The position numbers and the translations under genes are program-made. A stretch of DNA of 64,000 bases from Paenibacillus sp. FSL R7-0337 (lineage in GTDB: Bacteria > Bacillota > Bacilli > Paenibacillales > Paenibacillaceae). The stretch covers positions 7,626,001-7,690,000 of the forward strand of contig NZ_CP150218.1 in NCBI RefSeq assembly GCF_037969875.1, read 5' to 3'. Of this stretch, positions 44,881 through 53,019 are shown in pieces; position 1 is the stretch's first letter; each line of letters starts with the position of its first letter. The notes below the pieces were generated by a model. It ran no database searches and was not told where the DNA came from. It saw only the letters and a list, made by a program, of their open reading frames with translations.

Positions 44881-45884
44881 CGTGCGGTATGCGCCCCCCA
44901 TCTTGGCAGTGTGGACCGCTTACGGTCCGGGTACTGTCCGGAGATTATTTTGACCCGCCCCATGGCCTGCTCCTCAAGCTCCAATGCCCTCTCCAAAGCA
45001 GCACAGAGGGACGGAAGCTGTTCCTCATTCAGCAGCTTGCCGCTGTTGTTCTCAGAGATTGCAGCCGTGAGCGGCCCCCTCAGTCCTTCCACCAGCTCAG
45101 CATACAAGTGCTGAACCTCCTCCAGCCCCGGCAATACAGACTGAACCTCCCGCAGATAAGCGGAGATTTCGATCCTTGATGTCAGGTAGGATTCCAGGAT
45201 GTAGACAGCGCCGTAGCTGTCGAATCCGCCCTGCTGAAGCGCCCGGATCAGGAAGCTGTAGGCCAGGCGGCCTGAGCCGAGGCTTACGTCAGGAAGTGTT
45301 TTGTGAGGAGTCTCCCAATCCTCCAGCGCAAGGCGAAGCGATTCGAGCACAGTATCCTGCAGCGGAATCTTCACCCGCTCTCCAACATACGTACAGTCCC
45401 AGAAGGGCGTAAAGTTAAGGCCGAAGTTATCATATAACACATATTGTGTCTCGCCGGACCAGCCATCCTGTACATAGAACACGCGGTCATCCTCATCATA
45501 ACCATGAATCACTCCGAATTCCGGTATCCAGTAGATGCAGGCCAGGCCGCGGTCGAGACTCAGCTTGACACCGTCAATAGCGATGCGCTGATACTCCCCG
45601 AACGAATCATGTCTGGTTCGCCCGCCGTCATCCAGCAAGAAGATCCCGAGGTTATCGACAGCCCGGCGATGCTCTGTGCCCCACTGTCCGTAAGCTGTAA
45701 CAGACATGGGGAGGAGCTTCTCGTGCACGGTGAATTTGAAGGCCATGCCGCTTAGCCCCGAGAGCATGAATTTTGGACCCTCGAATAAACCGGCGGCAGT
45801 GGTTACGGCATAGAGCGCATCGGTAAAAGATTTCGATTCACGCTTCATCTGAACGTCAAGAATTACGCCTGATCGTTTGTTCAC
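44877..45884 (-). CDS. Paralogous protein 1 of the WYL-linked cluster (BtrH-like N-terminal region)
   Basis: 335 residues, soluble. It shares layout and several blocks with the following gene product. FGVIHGYDEDDRVFYVQDGW looks like the His...Asp region of the C39/BtrH fold (here His and Asp are both kept), while no N-terminal nucleophile Cys is evident. A helical second half contains two Leu/Glu-rich segments. It starts at GTG 45884 with AGGAG 8 bases upstream. It lies 11 bases after the WYL regulator gene. BtrH itself is an acyltransferase of butirosin synthesis; whether that activity applies here is unknown. Confidence 0.75.
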   Translation of the reverse strand: MNKRSGVILDVQMKRESKSFTDALYAVTTAAGLFEGPKFMLSGLSGMAFKFTVHEKLLPMSVTAYGQWGTEHRRAVDNLGIFLLDDGGRTRHDSFGEYQRIAIDGVKLSLDRGLACIYWIPEFGVIHGYDEDDRVFYVQDGWSGETQYVLYDNFGLNFTPFWDCTYVGERVKIPLQDTVLESLRLALEDWETPHKTLPDVSLGSGRLAYSFLIRALQQGGFDSYGAVYILESYLTSRIEISAYLREVQSVLPGLEEVQHLYAELVEGLRGPLTAAISENNSGKLLNEEQLPSLCAALERALELEEQAMGRVKIISGQYPDRKRSTLPRWGAHTAR

Positions 45885-45895
45885 TGTTCATTCTC

Positions 45896-46795
45896 CTATT
45901 CATCCAACCGTTTCAGCGTTGCCTCACATATACTGCGAAGCTTGTCCTTCAGCCATTTGGGGGACAGGAGGGCATTCCACTCCGCCTGGAGCAACTGAGT
46001 AATTAACGCGCTGGTATCATAAAAATCAACCTCATAGACCTCATCAGCGGCGGCACGGAGCTGATAACCATCCCATGAGCTATCCTGAGGTATTCCGTTC
46101 ATACGGATTCTCGCCGTGAAAGGCTTCAAGGGTCTGGTCTGCTCTGCCGTTGCCGCCGGGCCGTCCTCCACGGGGATGAAGACCCTGCCGGTCAGCGTTA
46201 GCTGGCGGATGCCAGACAGGCTGAAGTACTCGTTTCGCCCGTCTCCCTCCACAGCGGCCACCAGATAATCTTCCTCTACCCGCCGGCTTAGCTGCTGGGG
46301 GCAGAGATATAGCTCCTGCGGAGTGTCCTGTCCATTCCTGTAAAGAACATGGACCACCCTGCGGGCCAGGATCGCCTGCTCCAGCATCTCTATCATCTGT
46401 ATGCGCTGGGCATTCACTTCAAAGACTGGCAGCTTAAGCTCTCTATCTGTAAGCGGCTGCTCGGTGAACCGCTCCAGCAGACTCCCGACCTTGCGGATAC
46501 TCTGGGCATTCTCATAATCATAGTGACTATACCGGTAAGCCAGATATTTAAGCACCCGCTGCTCCTCGTCCGTAATGTACAGATGAGGCAGCACGAAGCT
46601 GTTGTTCTGATATATATATCCACGCTGCTTCGCCACATACTGGAGCGGAGCCCGCAGGGATTCTGTCAGGTATTCAATATCCCGCTGCGCCTGGCGCCTC
46701 GAGATCTCGAACTGTTCCGCCAGCTTACTGCTGTTCGGATAAGCAAGCTGGCGGATCTGCTGGTCAAACCACTGAATCCGGTGAATATGGCTCAT
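45896..46795 (-). CDS. HTH + WYL domain transcriptional regulator
   Basis: 299 residues. An N-terminal winged helix (about 1-60: RIQWFDQQIRQLAYPNSSKLAEQFEISRRQAQRDIEYL) is followed by the middle and WYL domains (RRVVHVLYRNGQ, YLCPQQLSRRVEEDYLVAAVEGDG). WYL domains bind nucleic acid or small ligands and occur in defence and stress regulators. The ATG at 46795 has GGAG upstream; a longer reading to 46984 lacks a ribosome binding site. It heads an apparent three-gene operon and probably controls it. Confidence 0.85.
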   Translation of the reverse strand: MSHIHRIQWFDQQIRQLAYPNSSKLAEQFEISRRQAQRDIEYLTESLRAPLQYVAKQRGYIYQNNSFVLPHLYITDEEQRVLKYLAYRYSHYDYENAQSIRKVGSLLERFTEQPLTDRELKLPVFEVNAQRIQMIEMLEQAILARRVVHVLYRNGQDTPQELYLCPQQLSRRVEEDYLVAAVEGDGRNEYFSLSGIRQLTLTGRVFIPVEDGPAATAEQTRPLKPFTARIRMNGIPQDSSWDGYQLRAAADEVYEVDFYDTSALITQLLQAEWNALLSPKWLKDKLRSICEATLKRLDE

Positions 46796-46880
46796 ACTAG
46801 GGCTCCGCTCCTTTCTGTAAGCCTCCAGTATAGCTGGTGATGACGCATTAGACCAGAGGTGAGCATTCCCCGTCAAGAAA

Positions 46881-46933
46881 CAAGGATGCTGCCCGGCATC
46901 CATGCGCGAAGCATGAAGCAGGGGGCATCCTTG
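46881..46933 (-). terminator. Terminator of the zinc-ribbon gene
   Basis: CAAGGATGC (46881-46889) pairs with GCATCCTTG (46925-46933), with an inner CATGC/GCATG hairpin. On the minus strand it is followed by TTTCTTG, consistent with termination of the gene at 46941-47129. Confidence 0.75.
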
Positions 46934-46940
46934 CGTCAGT

Positions 46941-47129
46941 TTACCGGTTTGCTGCGTCCACTCTAACCTGCGCGGCTTTGTCACAGCGCTTGCAGACCTT
47001 CAGGGCGGTGCCGTCGGATTTTATTTTGGTGTAGAGCAGCTTGATTCGGGTGGTTCCGCAGACCGGACAGGTGCCGCGTCCGCGGGAAGGAAGGGTCCAG
47101 AGTACCCGTCCGCGTTTGGTTTTTGACAT
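46941..47129 (-). CDS. Small zinc-ribbon protein
   Basis: 62 residues, strongly basic at both ends, with CPVCG (about 21-25) and CKRCD (about 46-50) forming a four-Cys zinc ribbon. AGGA lies 9 bases before the ATG, and a terminator follows. It resembles ribosomal zinc ribbons (bL32/bL33 type) in size and charge but does not match them closely. It could bind RNA or the ribosome, or be a regulator. The family was not identified. Confidence 0.7.
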   Translation of the reverse strand: MSKTKRGRVLWTLPSRGRGTCPVCGTTRIKLLYTKIKSDGTALKVCKRCDKAAQVRVDAANR

Positions 47130-47346
47130 TCTTGTAATCCTCGTTTCATTGAATTGATGGTACCTGTACAGTATAAAATAGCTGGTACGACATAAAATGT
47201 CGCAGCAGATATTGAGTTTTTAACTATAGGCCCTGTAACGTAATTGACGGAACGGCTGCCAAGCCAGTAGACTAGATTGGACATAGATGGAAGAACCTGG
47301 GGCCCTTGTGCCTTCGGCATTCATTTTTATGAAAGGGGTTACATAT

Positions 47347-48360
47347 GTGAAAAAGCTTTGGCTCGTCTACGTGCTGCTAATCGGCATCTTCGTGCTCTAC
47401 GTGCTGAATTACAAGCAGCAGGGGAATACGGCAGATCCGTGGGAGACTACCGGACTGCGCGGCAATATTGAGGACAAATACGTGATGGTTACGTTCCAGA
47501 TCGGTATTGATTACTGGAAAAGCGTGCTGAAGGGCTTCGAGGACGCCGCAGAGGAGCTTAATGTATCCGTCGAGTATCACGGCTCCACCCAGCACAACGC
47601 GAATGAACAGATGACGGTGCTGGAGCAGACCATCGCCAAGAAGCCGGCGGGAATTGCCATCTCGGCCGTGAATTCCAAGCTGCTTACTGCGACGATTAAC
47701 AAGGCTGTGGAGAGCGGCATTCCAGTGGTGCTGTTTGATTCGGGCGCTGAGGGCAGCAAGGCGTATTCCTTCCTGGGAACGGACAATTATAATGCCGGAA
47801 CGAAGGCGGCGGATAAGATGGCCGAACTGACCGGAGGCAAGGGCGAGGTCGCCATTATCACCACACCGGATCAGCATAATCATCAGGAGCGGACGGACGG
47901 CTTCACGGATACAATCCGCAGCAAGTACCCGCAGATGAAGCTGGTGGCGGTCAAGGATGGGCGGGGAGATCAGGTGGCGTCCAGGGAGGCTGCCGAGCAG
48001 CTGCTGGCGCGGTATCCGCAGCTGGCCGGGATTTTTGCCACGGAAAGTAATGGCGGTATCGGGGTTGCGGAAGCCGTGGAAGCTGCTCCAGGCAGCGGAC
48101 CGGTCCCGCAGATTATCAGCTTCGATACGGATAAAGGCACACTCGATCTGGTGAAAGAAGGCAAGATTGCCGCAACCATGGCCCAGGGCACCTGGAATAT
48201 GGGGTATTGGTCGCTGACCGAGCTGTTCCATCTGCACCGCGATTTGGAAGCCGATCCTGAAGCTTATGCCAATAACAAGCCCCTGCCTGTCCCCGATTCT
48301 GTAGATACCGGAATCGATGTGGTCACACGGCAGAATGTGGACAATTATTATGCCAAATAG
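47347..48360 (+). CDS. Membrane-anchored sugar-binding protein (sensor partner)
   Basis: 337 residues. It has an N-terminal hydrophobic anchor (LWLVYVLLIGIFVLYVL) but no lipobox Cys, so it likely stays tethered by its helix. The rest is a type I periplasmic binding protein of the ribose/galactose class: VTFQIGIDYWKSVLKGFEDAA, GIAISAVNSKLLTATINKAVESGIPVVLFDSG, FLGTDNYNAGTKAA and IFATESNGGIGVAEAV. GTG 47347 follows AAAGGGG. Next to a YesM-type kinase, it probably presents the sugar signal, like the XylFII partner of LytS-type kinases. Confidence 0.88.
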   Translation: MKKLWLVYVLLIGIFVLYVLNYKQQGNTADPWETTGLRGNIEDKYVMVTFQIGIDYWKSVLKGFEDAAEELNVSVEYHGSTQHNANEQMTVLEQTIAKKPAGIAISAVNSKLLTATINKAVESGIPVVLFDSGAEGSKAYSFLGTDNYNAGTKAADKMAELTGGKGEVAIITTPDQHNHQERTDGFTDTIRSKYPQMKLVAVKDGRGDQVASREAAEQLLARYPQLAGIFATESNGGIGVAEAVEAAPGSGPVPQIISFDTDKGTLDLVKEGKIAATMAQGTWNMGYWSLTELFHLHRDLEADPEAYANNKPLPVPDSVDTGIDVVTRQNVDNYYAK

Positions 48361-48381
48361 GCGGCAGAGGGGGAGCCTGTG

Positions 48382-50247
48382 ATGCGCAAGACCGGCGTGA
48401 CGATGGAGAAGCTGAAGCTGAATAATATGCCGATCCGCTATAAGCTGATTATTCACTTCCTGCTGATTAGCATCCTGCCTTCCATTGGACTTGGGCTGTT
48501 GATTGGCTGGACGGTGGACCGGATCGTAGAGGAGCAGAGCACTGAGAACACGATGCAGCTCATCCGCAAGGTGAATACGGCCATTGAGAGTGACGTAGAG
48601 AATTTGCAGAAAATTACATACCTGATCTCATTCGATCCGGGCGTCCAGAAGTTCCTGAAGGGAGAGCCGCCGGTTCCGGCACAGCCAGACCCCGCAGCAG
48701 GTAACGGGGAATCGGCGGAATACAATATCCGCAAATTTCTGCAGGGCTTCACCACGCTCAGCTCCGAGATAGCCGGCATTATGCTGGTCAACCGTGAAGG
48801 CGGTTTCATCAGCAATGAGATGTATACCCGTTCCGGTACCCGGCTGACGGAGGAGAGCTGGTACAAGCAGGCGGTAGAGAATAAGGGGATCTTCCTGATT
48901 GTCGGGCATCCGTATGGCCGTGCGGTCAGGTCCCATGTGGACTATAAGGAGAGCGAGGTAGTCTCTGCTGTTCGGGCCATTGTGAATCCAGAGACGCAGG
49001 TGGTGCAGGGCGTGGTGCTGGTGGATCTGAAGCTGCGGGTGATCGCGGAGACGGCCAGAGATGTCACGCTCGGCAAAACCGGATATCTGACGGTGGTGGA
49101 TAATCGCGGAGAGATGATTTATGCGCCGCAGCACCCTTTAATGCGTACCATCCCGGCAGGTTTGTTCACCGAGTCCTCGGGCATTACCTCGGAGACCGTA
49201 GACGGCCGCAAGCTTCAGCTGATCTACCGGACCTCGCCGTTTACCGGCTGGACCACGATGGGCGTGTTCCCGATGGATGAGTCGGCTTATGGAATCCGCG
49301 AGATTACGTTCAATGTTGTCACCTTTGTATTTGTGGTCTGTATGCTGGGCATGACCGCCTCATTCTATCTGGCCTATTCGATCTCCCGTCCTATCGGCCA
49401 ACTGGCCTCCTTCATGAGCAAGGCACAGTCCGGCGATCTGACGATCCGCTACTGGGGCAGCCGTTCCGATGAGATCGGGCTGCTCGGCCGCAGCTTCAAT
49501 ACGATGCTGGCCCAGATTGGCCGGCTGTTATCTCTGACCGAGCTTCAGGCGCGGCAAAAGCGTGAGGCGGAGCTGCGCAGTCTTCAGGCGCATATCAAGC
49601 CGCATTTTCTGTACAATACGCTGGATACGATTCACTGGATGGCCCGCAGCAAGGGGGCGGAGGATATCGCCGAGGTGGTCCAGTCCCTCTCCAGGCTGTT
49701 CCGGCTGGGCTTAAGCAAAGGGAGCGATATCATACCGCTCTCCGATGAACTGGAGCATATCGTCAGCTATCTGAAAATTCAGCATGTCCGTTACAGCACC
49801 AAGCTGACCTATTCCATTGAAGTGGAGCCGCACTTACAGGAGCTGTATGTGCTTAAGCTGCTGCTGCAGCCGATGGTGGAGAACGCGATCTATCACGGCA
49901 TTAAGGAGCGGCGCGGCCCCGGACTCCTCTCCATTGCAGTCGTGGAACGGGACAACGACCTGTATCTTACCGTACGCGATGACGGTGCAGGGATGTCTGC
50001 GGATAAGCTGAAGGAGCTCAGGCGGCGGCTCGAAGCGGTAGGTACAGAAGAATTGGAGCGCACGGAGACGGACATGGCTGGAACAGGCAGCGCAGGAAGC
50101 GGCTATGGCATATTGAATGTGCAGGCGCGGATCCGGCTGACCTACGGAGAGCCGTACGGTATCCAGATTGAGAGCGGACCGGGACAGGGGACGCTTGTAA
50201 CCGTACGTCACCCGATTGTTCGTGAGAGTTACCCTGAGAAGTACTAG
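48382..50247 (+). CDS. YesM/LytS-type sensor histidine kinase
   Basis: 621 residues. Transmembrane helices near 20-42 and 310-335 flank a dCache-like extracellular sensor domain. HAMP follows (SISRPIGQLASFMSKAQSGDLTIRYW), then the His_kinase domain with the phosphorylated His in LQAHIKPHFLYNTLDTIHWMA and the ATPase motifs LLLQPMVENAIYHGI and DDGAGM, ending with GYGILNVQARIRLTYG. It starts 21 bases after the binding-protein gene with GAGGGGGAG upstream. It pairs with the next gene's regulator. Confidence 0.93.
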   Translation: MRKTGVTMEKLKLNNMPIRYKLIIHFLLISILPSIGLGLLIGWTVDRIVEEQSTENTMQLIRKVNTAIESDVENLQKITYLISFDPGVQKFLKGEPPVPAQPDPAAGNGESAEYNIRKFLQGFTTLSSEIAGIMLVNREGGFISNEMYTRSGTRLTEESWYKQAVENKGIFLIVGHPYGRAVRSHVDYKESEVVSAVRAIVNPETQVVQGVVLVDLKLRVIAETARDVTLGKTGYLTVVDNRGEMIYAPQHPLMRTIPAGLFTESSGITSETVDGRKLQLIYRTSPFTGWTTMGVFPMDESAYGIREITFNVVTFVFVVCMLGMTASFYLAYSISRPIGQLASFMSKAQSGDLTIRYWGSRSDEIGLLGRSFNTMLAQIGRLLSLTELQARQKREAELRSLQAHIKPHFLYNTLDTIHWMARSKGAEDIAEVVQSLSRLFRLGLSKGSDIIPLSDELEHIVSYLKIQHVRYSTKLTYSIEVEPHLQELYVLKLLLQPMVENAIYHGIKERRGPGLLSIAVVERDNDLYLTVRDDGAGMSADKLKELRRRLEAVGTEELERTETDMAGTGSAGSGYGILNVQARIRLTYGEPYGIQIESGPGQGTLVTVRHPIVRESYPEKY

Positions 50248-50269
50248 GACAGAGGAGGAGAATACGCAG

Positions 50270-51499
50270 ATGATAGACAAATGGAAAGTAATCATTGCCG
50301 ATGATGAACGCATTATCCGGGAGGGCATCCGGCAATGCGTGGACTGGGATAGCCTCGGTCTGGAGGTGGCCGCAGAGGCAGAAGACGGGGAGGAGGCGTT
50401 GGAGCTGGCCGTGGAGCATACAATACATATCGCCCTGGTCGATCTGAACATGCCGATTATGCACGGCATGGAGCTGATGAAGCGGCTGCGGGAAGCGCTG
50501 CCCGGCTGCAAGATTATTGTGATCACCGGCCACGATGAATTCGCGTATGCACAGGAGTCGATCCGGCTGCAGGTGAATGATTATATTCTCAAGCCTGCGG
50601 AGCCGAAGCAATTGATGCAGGTGCTGCGGGGCGTACGAGATGAGCTGGAGTCCGAGCGGCAGCAGAGCCAGCATCTGGAGCAGGCCTCCCGGCAGCTGAT
50701 GAAGAACTTCCCGCTGCTGCGCGAGCGCTTCTGCCAGGAATGGCTGGACGGCAATCTGAGCCAGGCGGAGATCAGGGAGCAGCTGCAGTTCCTCAAGCTT
50801 CCTCCGCAGCGGCCGGAGCTGATCGGCATCATCCGCTGGAGGTGGGAGGGCCAGCATCCGGCGATGAAGGAGAAGGAGCGGCAGCTCTTCTTGTTCGCCA
50901 TCGAGAATATCGCCGCCGAGCTATTGGACCCGTATCCCAAGGTGATGTTCCGGGATGCCGCCGGACTGATCGTTATCCTGCTCTGGGATGCCGCCGGTGA
51001 GCGCATCCTGGCAGGAGTGGAGGCCGCTGTGCGCCGCCATCTCAAAATCGCCGTTGAAGTCGGCACCCGGCTGATCCAGGGAGAGATTACAGAGCTGGCC
51101 GCCGCCTACCGGAGCTGCCGGGTGGCGCTGGTCAAGGAGCAGCCGCTGTCCCCGCTCGTCCGCCGGGCCAAGCAGCATATCCAGGAGCACTACAGCGAAT
51201 ACGGGCTTACCCTGGAGGCAACAGCAGGCTTGCTTCAAGCATCCCCGGTCTATCTGAGCCGCTTGTTCAAGCAGGAACTGGGCGAATCCTTCGGCACGTA
51301 TTTGACCCAGACCCGTATCCGCCGGGCCGCCCAGCTTCTGCATTCAACCGAGCTCAGTATTAGCGAGGTGGCGGAGCAGTCGGGCTATGAGACCCAGCAT
51401 TATTTCAGCACCGCCTTTAAGAAGCAGACCGGAGTGGCACCGCTGCAGTTCCGTAAAGGGGTGCAGGCTGAAGTACGCGGTGAGAGTAAGGGAGATTAG
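50270..51499 (+). CDS. AraC-family response regulator (YesN type)
   Basis: 409 residues. Receiver domain 1-120 has IIADDERIIREGI, the phospho-acceptor Asp in ALVDLNMPIMHG and the Lys in DYILKPAEP. A middle linker domain precedes the C-terminal AraC DNA-binding domain (about 305-400: YGLTLEATAGLLQASPVYLSRLFKQELGESF and ISEVAEQSGYETQHYFSTAFKKQTGVAP). It probably activates the sugar transporter genes just downstream. AGAGGAGGAG precedes the ATG. Confidence 0.94.
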   Translation: MIDKWKVIIADDERIIREGIRQCVDWDSLGLEVAAEAEDGEEALELAVEHTIHIALVDLNMPIMHGMELMKRLREALPGCKIIVITGHDEFAYAQESIRLQVNDYILKPAEPKQLMQVLRGVRDELESERQQSQHLEQASRQLMKNFPLLRERFCQEWLDGNLSQAEIREQLQFLKLPPQRPELIGIIRWRWEGQHPAMKEKERQLFLFAIENIAAELLDPYPKVMFRDAAGLIVILLWDAAGERILAGVEAAVRRHLKIAVEVGTRLIQGEITELAAAYRSCRVALVKEQPLSPLVRRAKQHIQEHYSEYGLTLEATAGLLQASPVYLSRLFKQELGESFGTYLTQTRIRRAAQLLHSTELSISEVAEQSGYETQHYFSTAFKKQTGVAPLQFRKGVQAEVRGESKGD

Positions 51500-51805
51500 C
51501 AATCGGAATTATAATTATAGCTACTATAACTACCTCCAAAGCTATAATAATTGTTTGTGAAGCGCCTGTGGTCAATCGGCTACAGGCGTTTTTTCGTCGT
51601 ATGTGAAACTATGATCGCTTCGCTTCCTTAATTCGACTTTCCAGAGGCTAGTCAAAGGTTAATGGGTTAGATACACATAAGTTATATTTTCACAAAAATA
51701 GTAGCCTCAGTGTAAATACGGCACCTGCTCCCGGTTGCTATACTCGATTTGTCACACGGGAACACCTGTGGAAGACATCAGAATAGTTCAGGGGGTAGTG
51801 CAGGA
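51500..51805 (+). other. 306-base intergenic region with inverted repeat and terminator
   Basis: Contains ATTATAGCT (51514-51522) and its reverse complement AGCTATAAT (51540-51548), then a rho-independent terminator. The remaining 210 bases up to chvE are AT-rich and presumably hold the transporter promoter and the operator for the AraC-type regulator, though no clear -35/-10 pair stood out. No gene is evident. Confidence 0.5.
51563..51594 (+). terminator. Terminator after the two-component genes
   Basis: CGCCTGT (51563-51569) pairs with ACAGGCG (51582-51588), followed by TTTTTT. It shows that the transporter operon has its own promoter. Confidence 0.85.
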
Positions 51806-52915
51806 ATGAAAAGATATTCAATGATCACGCTTCTGCTAACACTGGTACTCATCTTATCTGCATGCGGTAACAGCGGTAATTCATCCAGCAGTGCCGGCAG
51901 CTCTTCCGGCGGCGGGGATACATCCAAGGGCAAGGTGGGCATTGCGATGCCAACCAAATCTTCGGAGCGCTGGGTGAATGACGGCAACAACATGGTCAAG
52001 GAGTTCGAGAAGCTGGGCTACGGCACGGATCTGCAATATGCGGAGGATGTTGTCGAGAATCAGGTGTCGCAGATTGAGAACATGATCACCAAAGGCGTGA
52101 ACGCCATTGTAATCGCTTCAATTGACGGCGAGGCGCTGACGGATGTGCTGCAGAAGGCGCATGACGCCAACGTTAAGGTCATCGCTTATGACCGTCTGAT
52201 CAAAAAAAGTGAATTTGTAGACTACTATGCGACTTTCGATAATTTCAAGGTGGGCGTGCTGCAAGGCTCCTACATTGAGGAGAAGCTTGGCCTGAAGGAC
52301 GGCAAGGGCCCTTTCAACATCGAGCTGTTCGGCGGATCGCCGGATGACAACAATGCCTACTTCTTCTTCGATGGCGCCATGTCGATTCTGAAGCCGTACA
52401 TCGATTCCGGCAAGCTAGTGGTCCGCAGCAAGCAGCTTACGATGGATAAGGTAGCTACGCTGCGCTGGGACGGCGCTGCCGCCCAGTCACGGATGGATAA
52501 CCTGCTGAGCGCGAACTATGCAAGCGATAATCTGGACGCCGTCTTGTCTCCATACGATGGTATCAGCATCGGTATCCTGTCTTCGCTCAAGGGTGTAGGC
52601 TACGGTTCCGGCGACAAGAAGCTTCCGGTAGTTACCGGACAGGACGCCGAGCTGGCCTCCGTGAAGTCCATTCTGGCTGGAGAGCAGACTCAGACGGTAT
52701 TCAAGGATACCCGCGAGCTGGCTAAGAAGGCGGTGGAGATGACCGAGAGTGTGCTGAAGGGGACCGAAGCCGAAGTCAACGATACCACTACCTACGACAA
52801 CGGAGTCAAAATTGTCCCGTCCTACCTGCTGGAGCCGGTCTCTGTGGATGCGGGAAACGTGGATAAAGTGCTGGTAGACGGCGGGTACTATACCAAGGAA
52901 CAGCTGGGACAATAG
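51806..52915 (+). CDS. chvE: Multiple-monosaccharide ABC transporter substrate-binding lipoprotein (ChvE family)
   Basis: 369 residues. A signal peptide with lipobox ILSAC and a Ser/Gly-rich linker lead to the binding domain: VGIAMPTKSSERWVNDGNNM, AIVIASIDGEALTDVLQKAHDANVKVIAYDRLI and GPFNIELFGGSPDDNNAYFFFDGAM, all typical of ChvE. ChvE-type proteins bind aldoses such as glucose, galactose, xylose and arabinose. The ATG at 51806 gives a normal signal peptide. Confidence 0.93.
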   Translation: MKRYSMITLLLTLVLILSACGNSGNSSSSAGSSSGGGDTSKGKVGIAMPTKSSERWVNDGNNMVKEFEKLGYGTDLQYAEDVVENQVSQIENMITKGVNAIVIASIDGEALTDVLQKAHDANVKVIAYDRLIKKSEFVDYYATFDNFKVGVLQGSYIEEKLGLKDGKGPFNIELFGGSPDDNNAYFFFDGAMSILKPYIDSGKLVVRSKQLTMDKVATLRWDGAAAQSRMDNLLSANYASDNLDAVLSPYDGISIGILSSLKGVGYGSGDKKLPVVTGQDAELASVKSILAGEQTQTVFKDTRELAKKAVEMTESVLKGTEAEVNDTTTYDNGVKIVPSYLLEPVSVDAGNVDKVLVDGGYYTKEQLGQ

Positions 52916-53019
52916 CCGTCATAGTACAGGTCTAGCGGGTACCGGCGGCAGCCGTGAAGTGCAAGGAGCGCCGCCGGAGAACCGCTGCACAGTCACAAGG
53001 AAAGCTGGGTGAGAGGCAC

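Noticed and set aside
45901..45913. Another copy of the CCGTTTC arm of the dispersed hairpin
   Set aside because: It lies inside the WYL regulator coding sequence and has no matching left arm.
47377..48456. Minus-strand frame of 359 codons opposite the sugar-binding sensor protein
   Set aside because: Antisense shadow with unnatural His/Ile/Arg composition despite its length.
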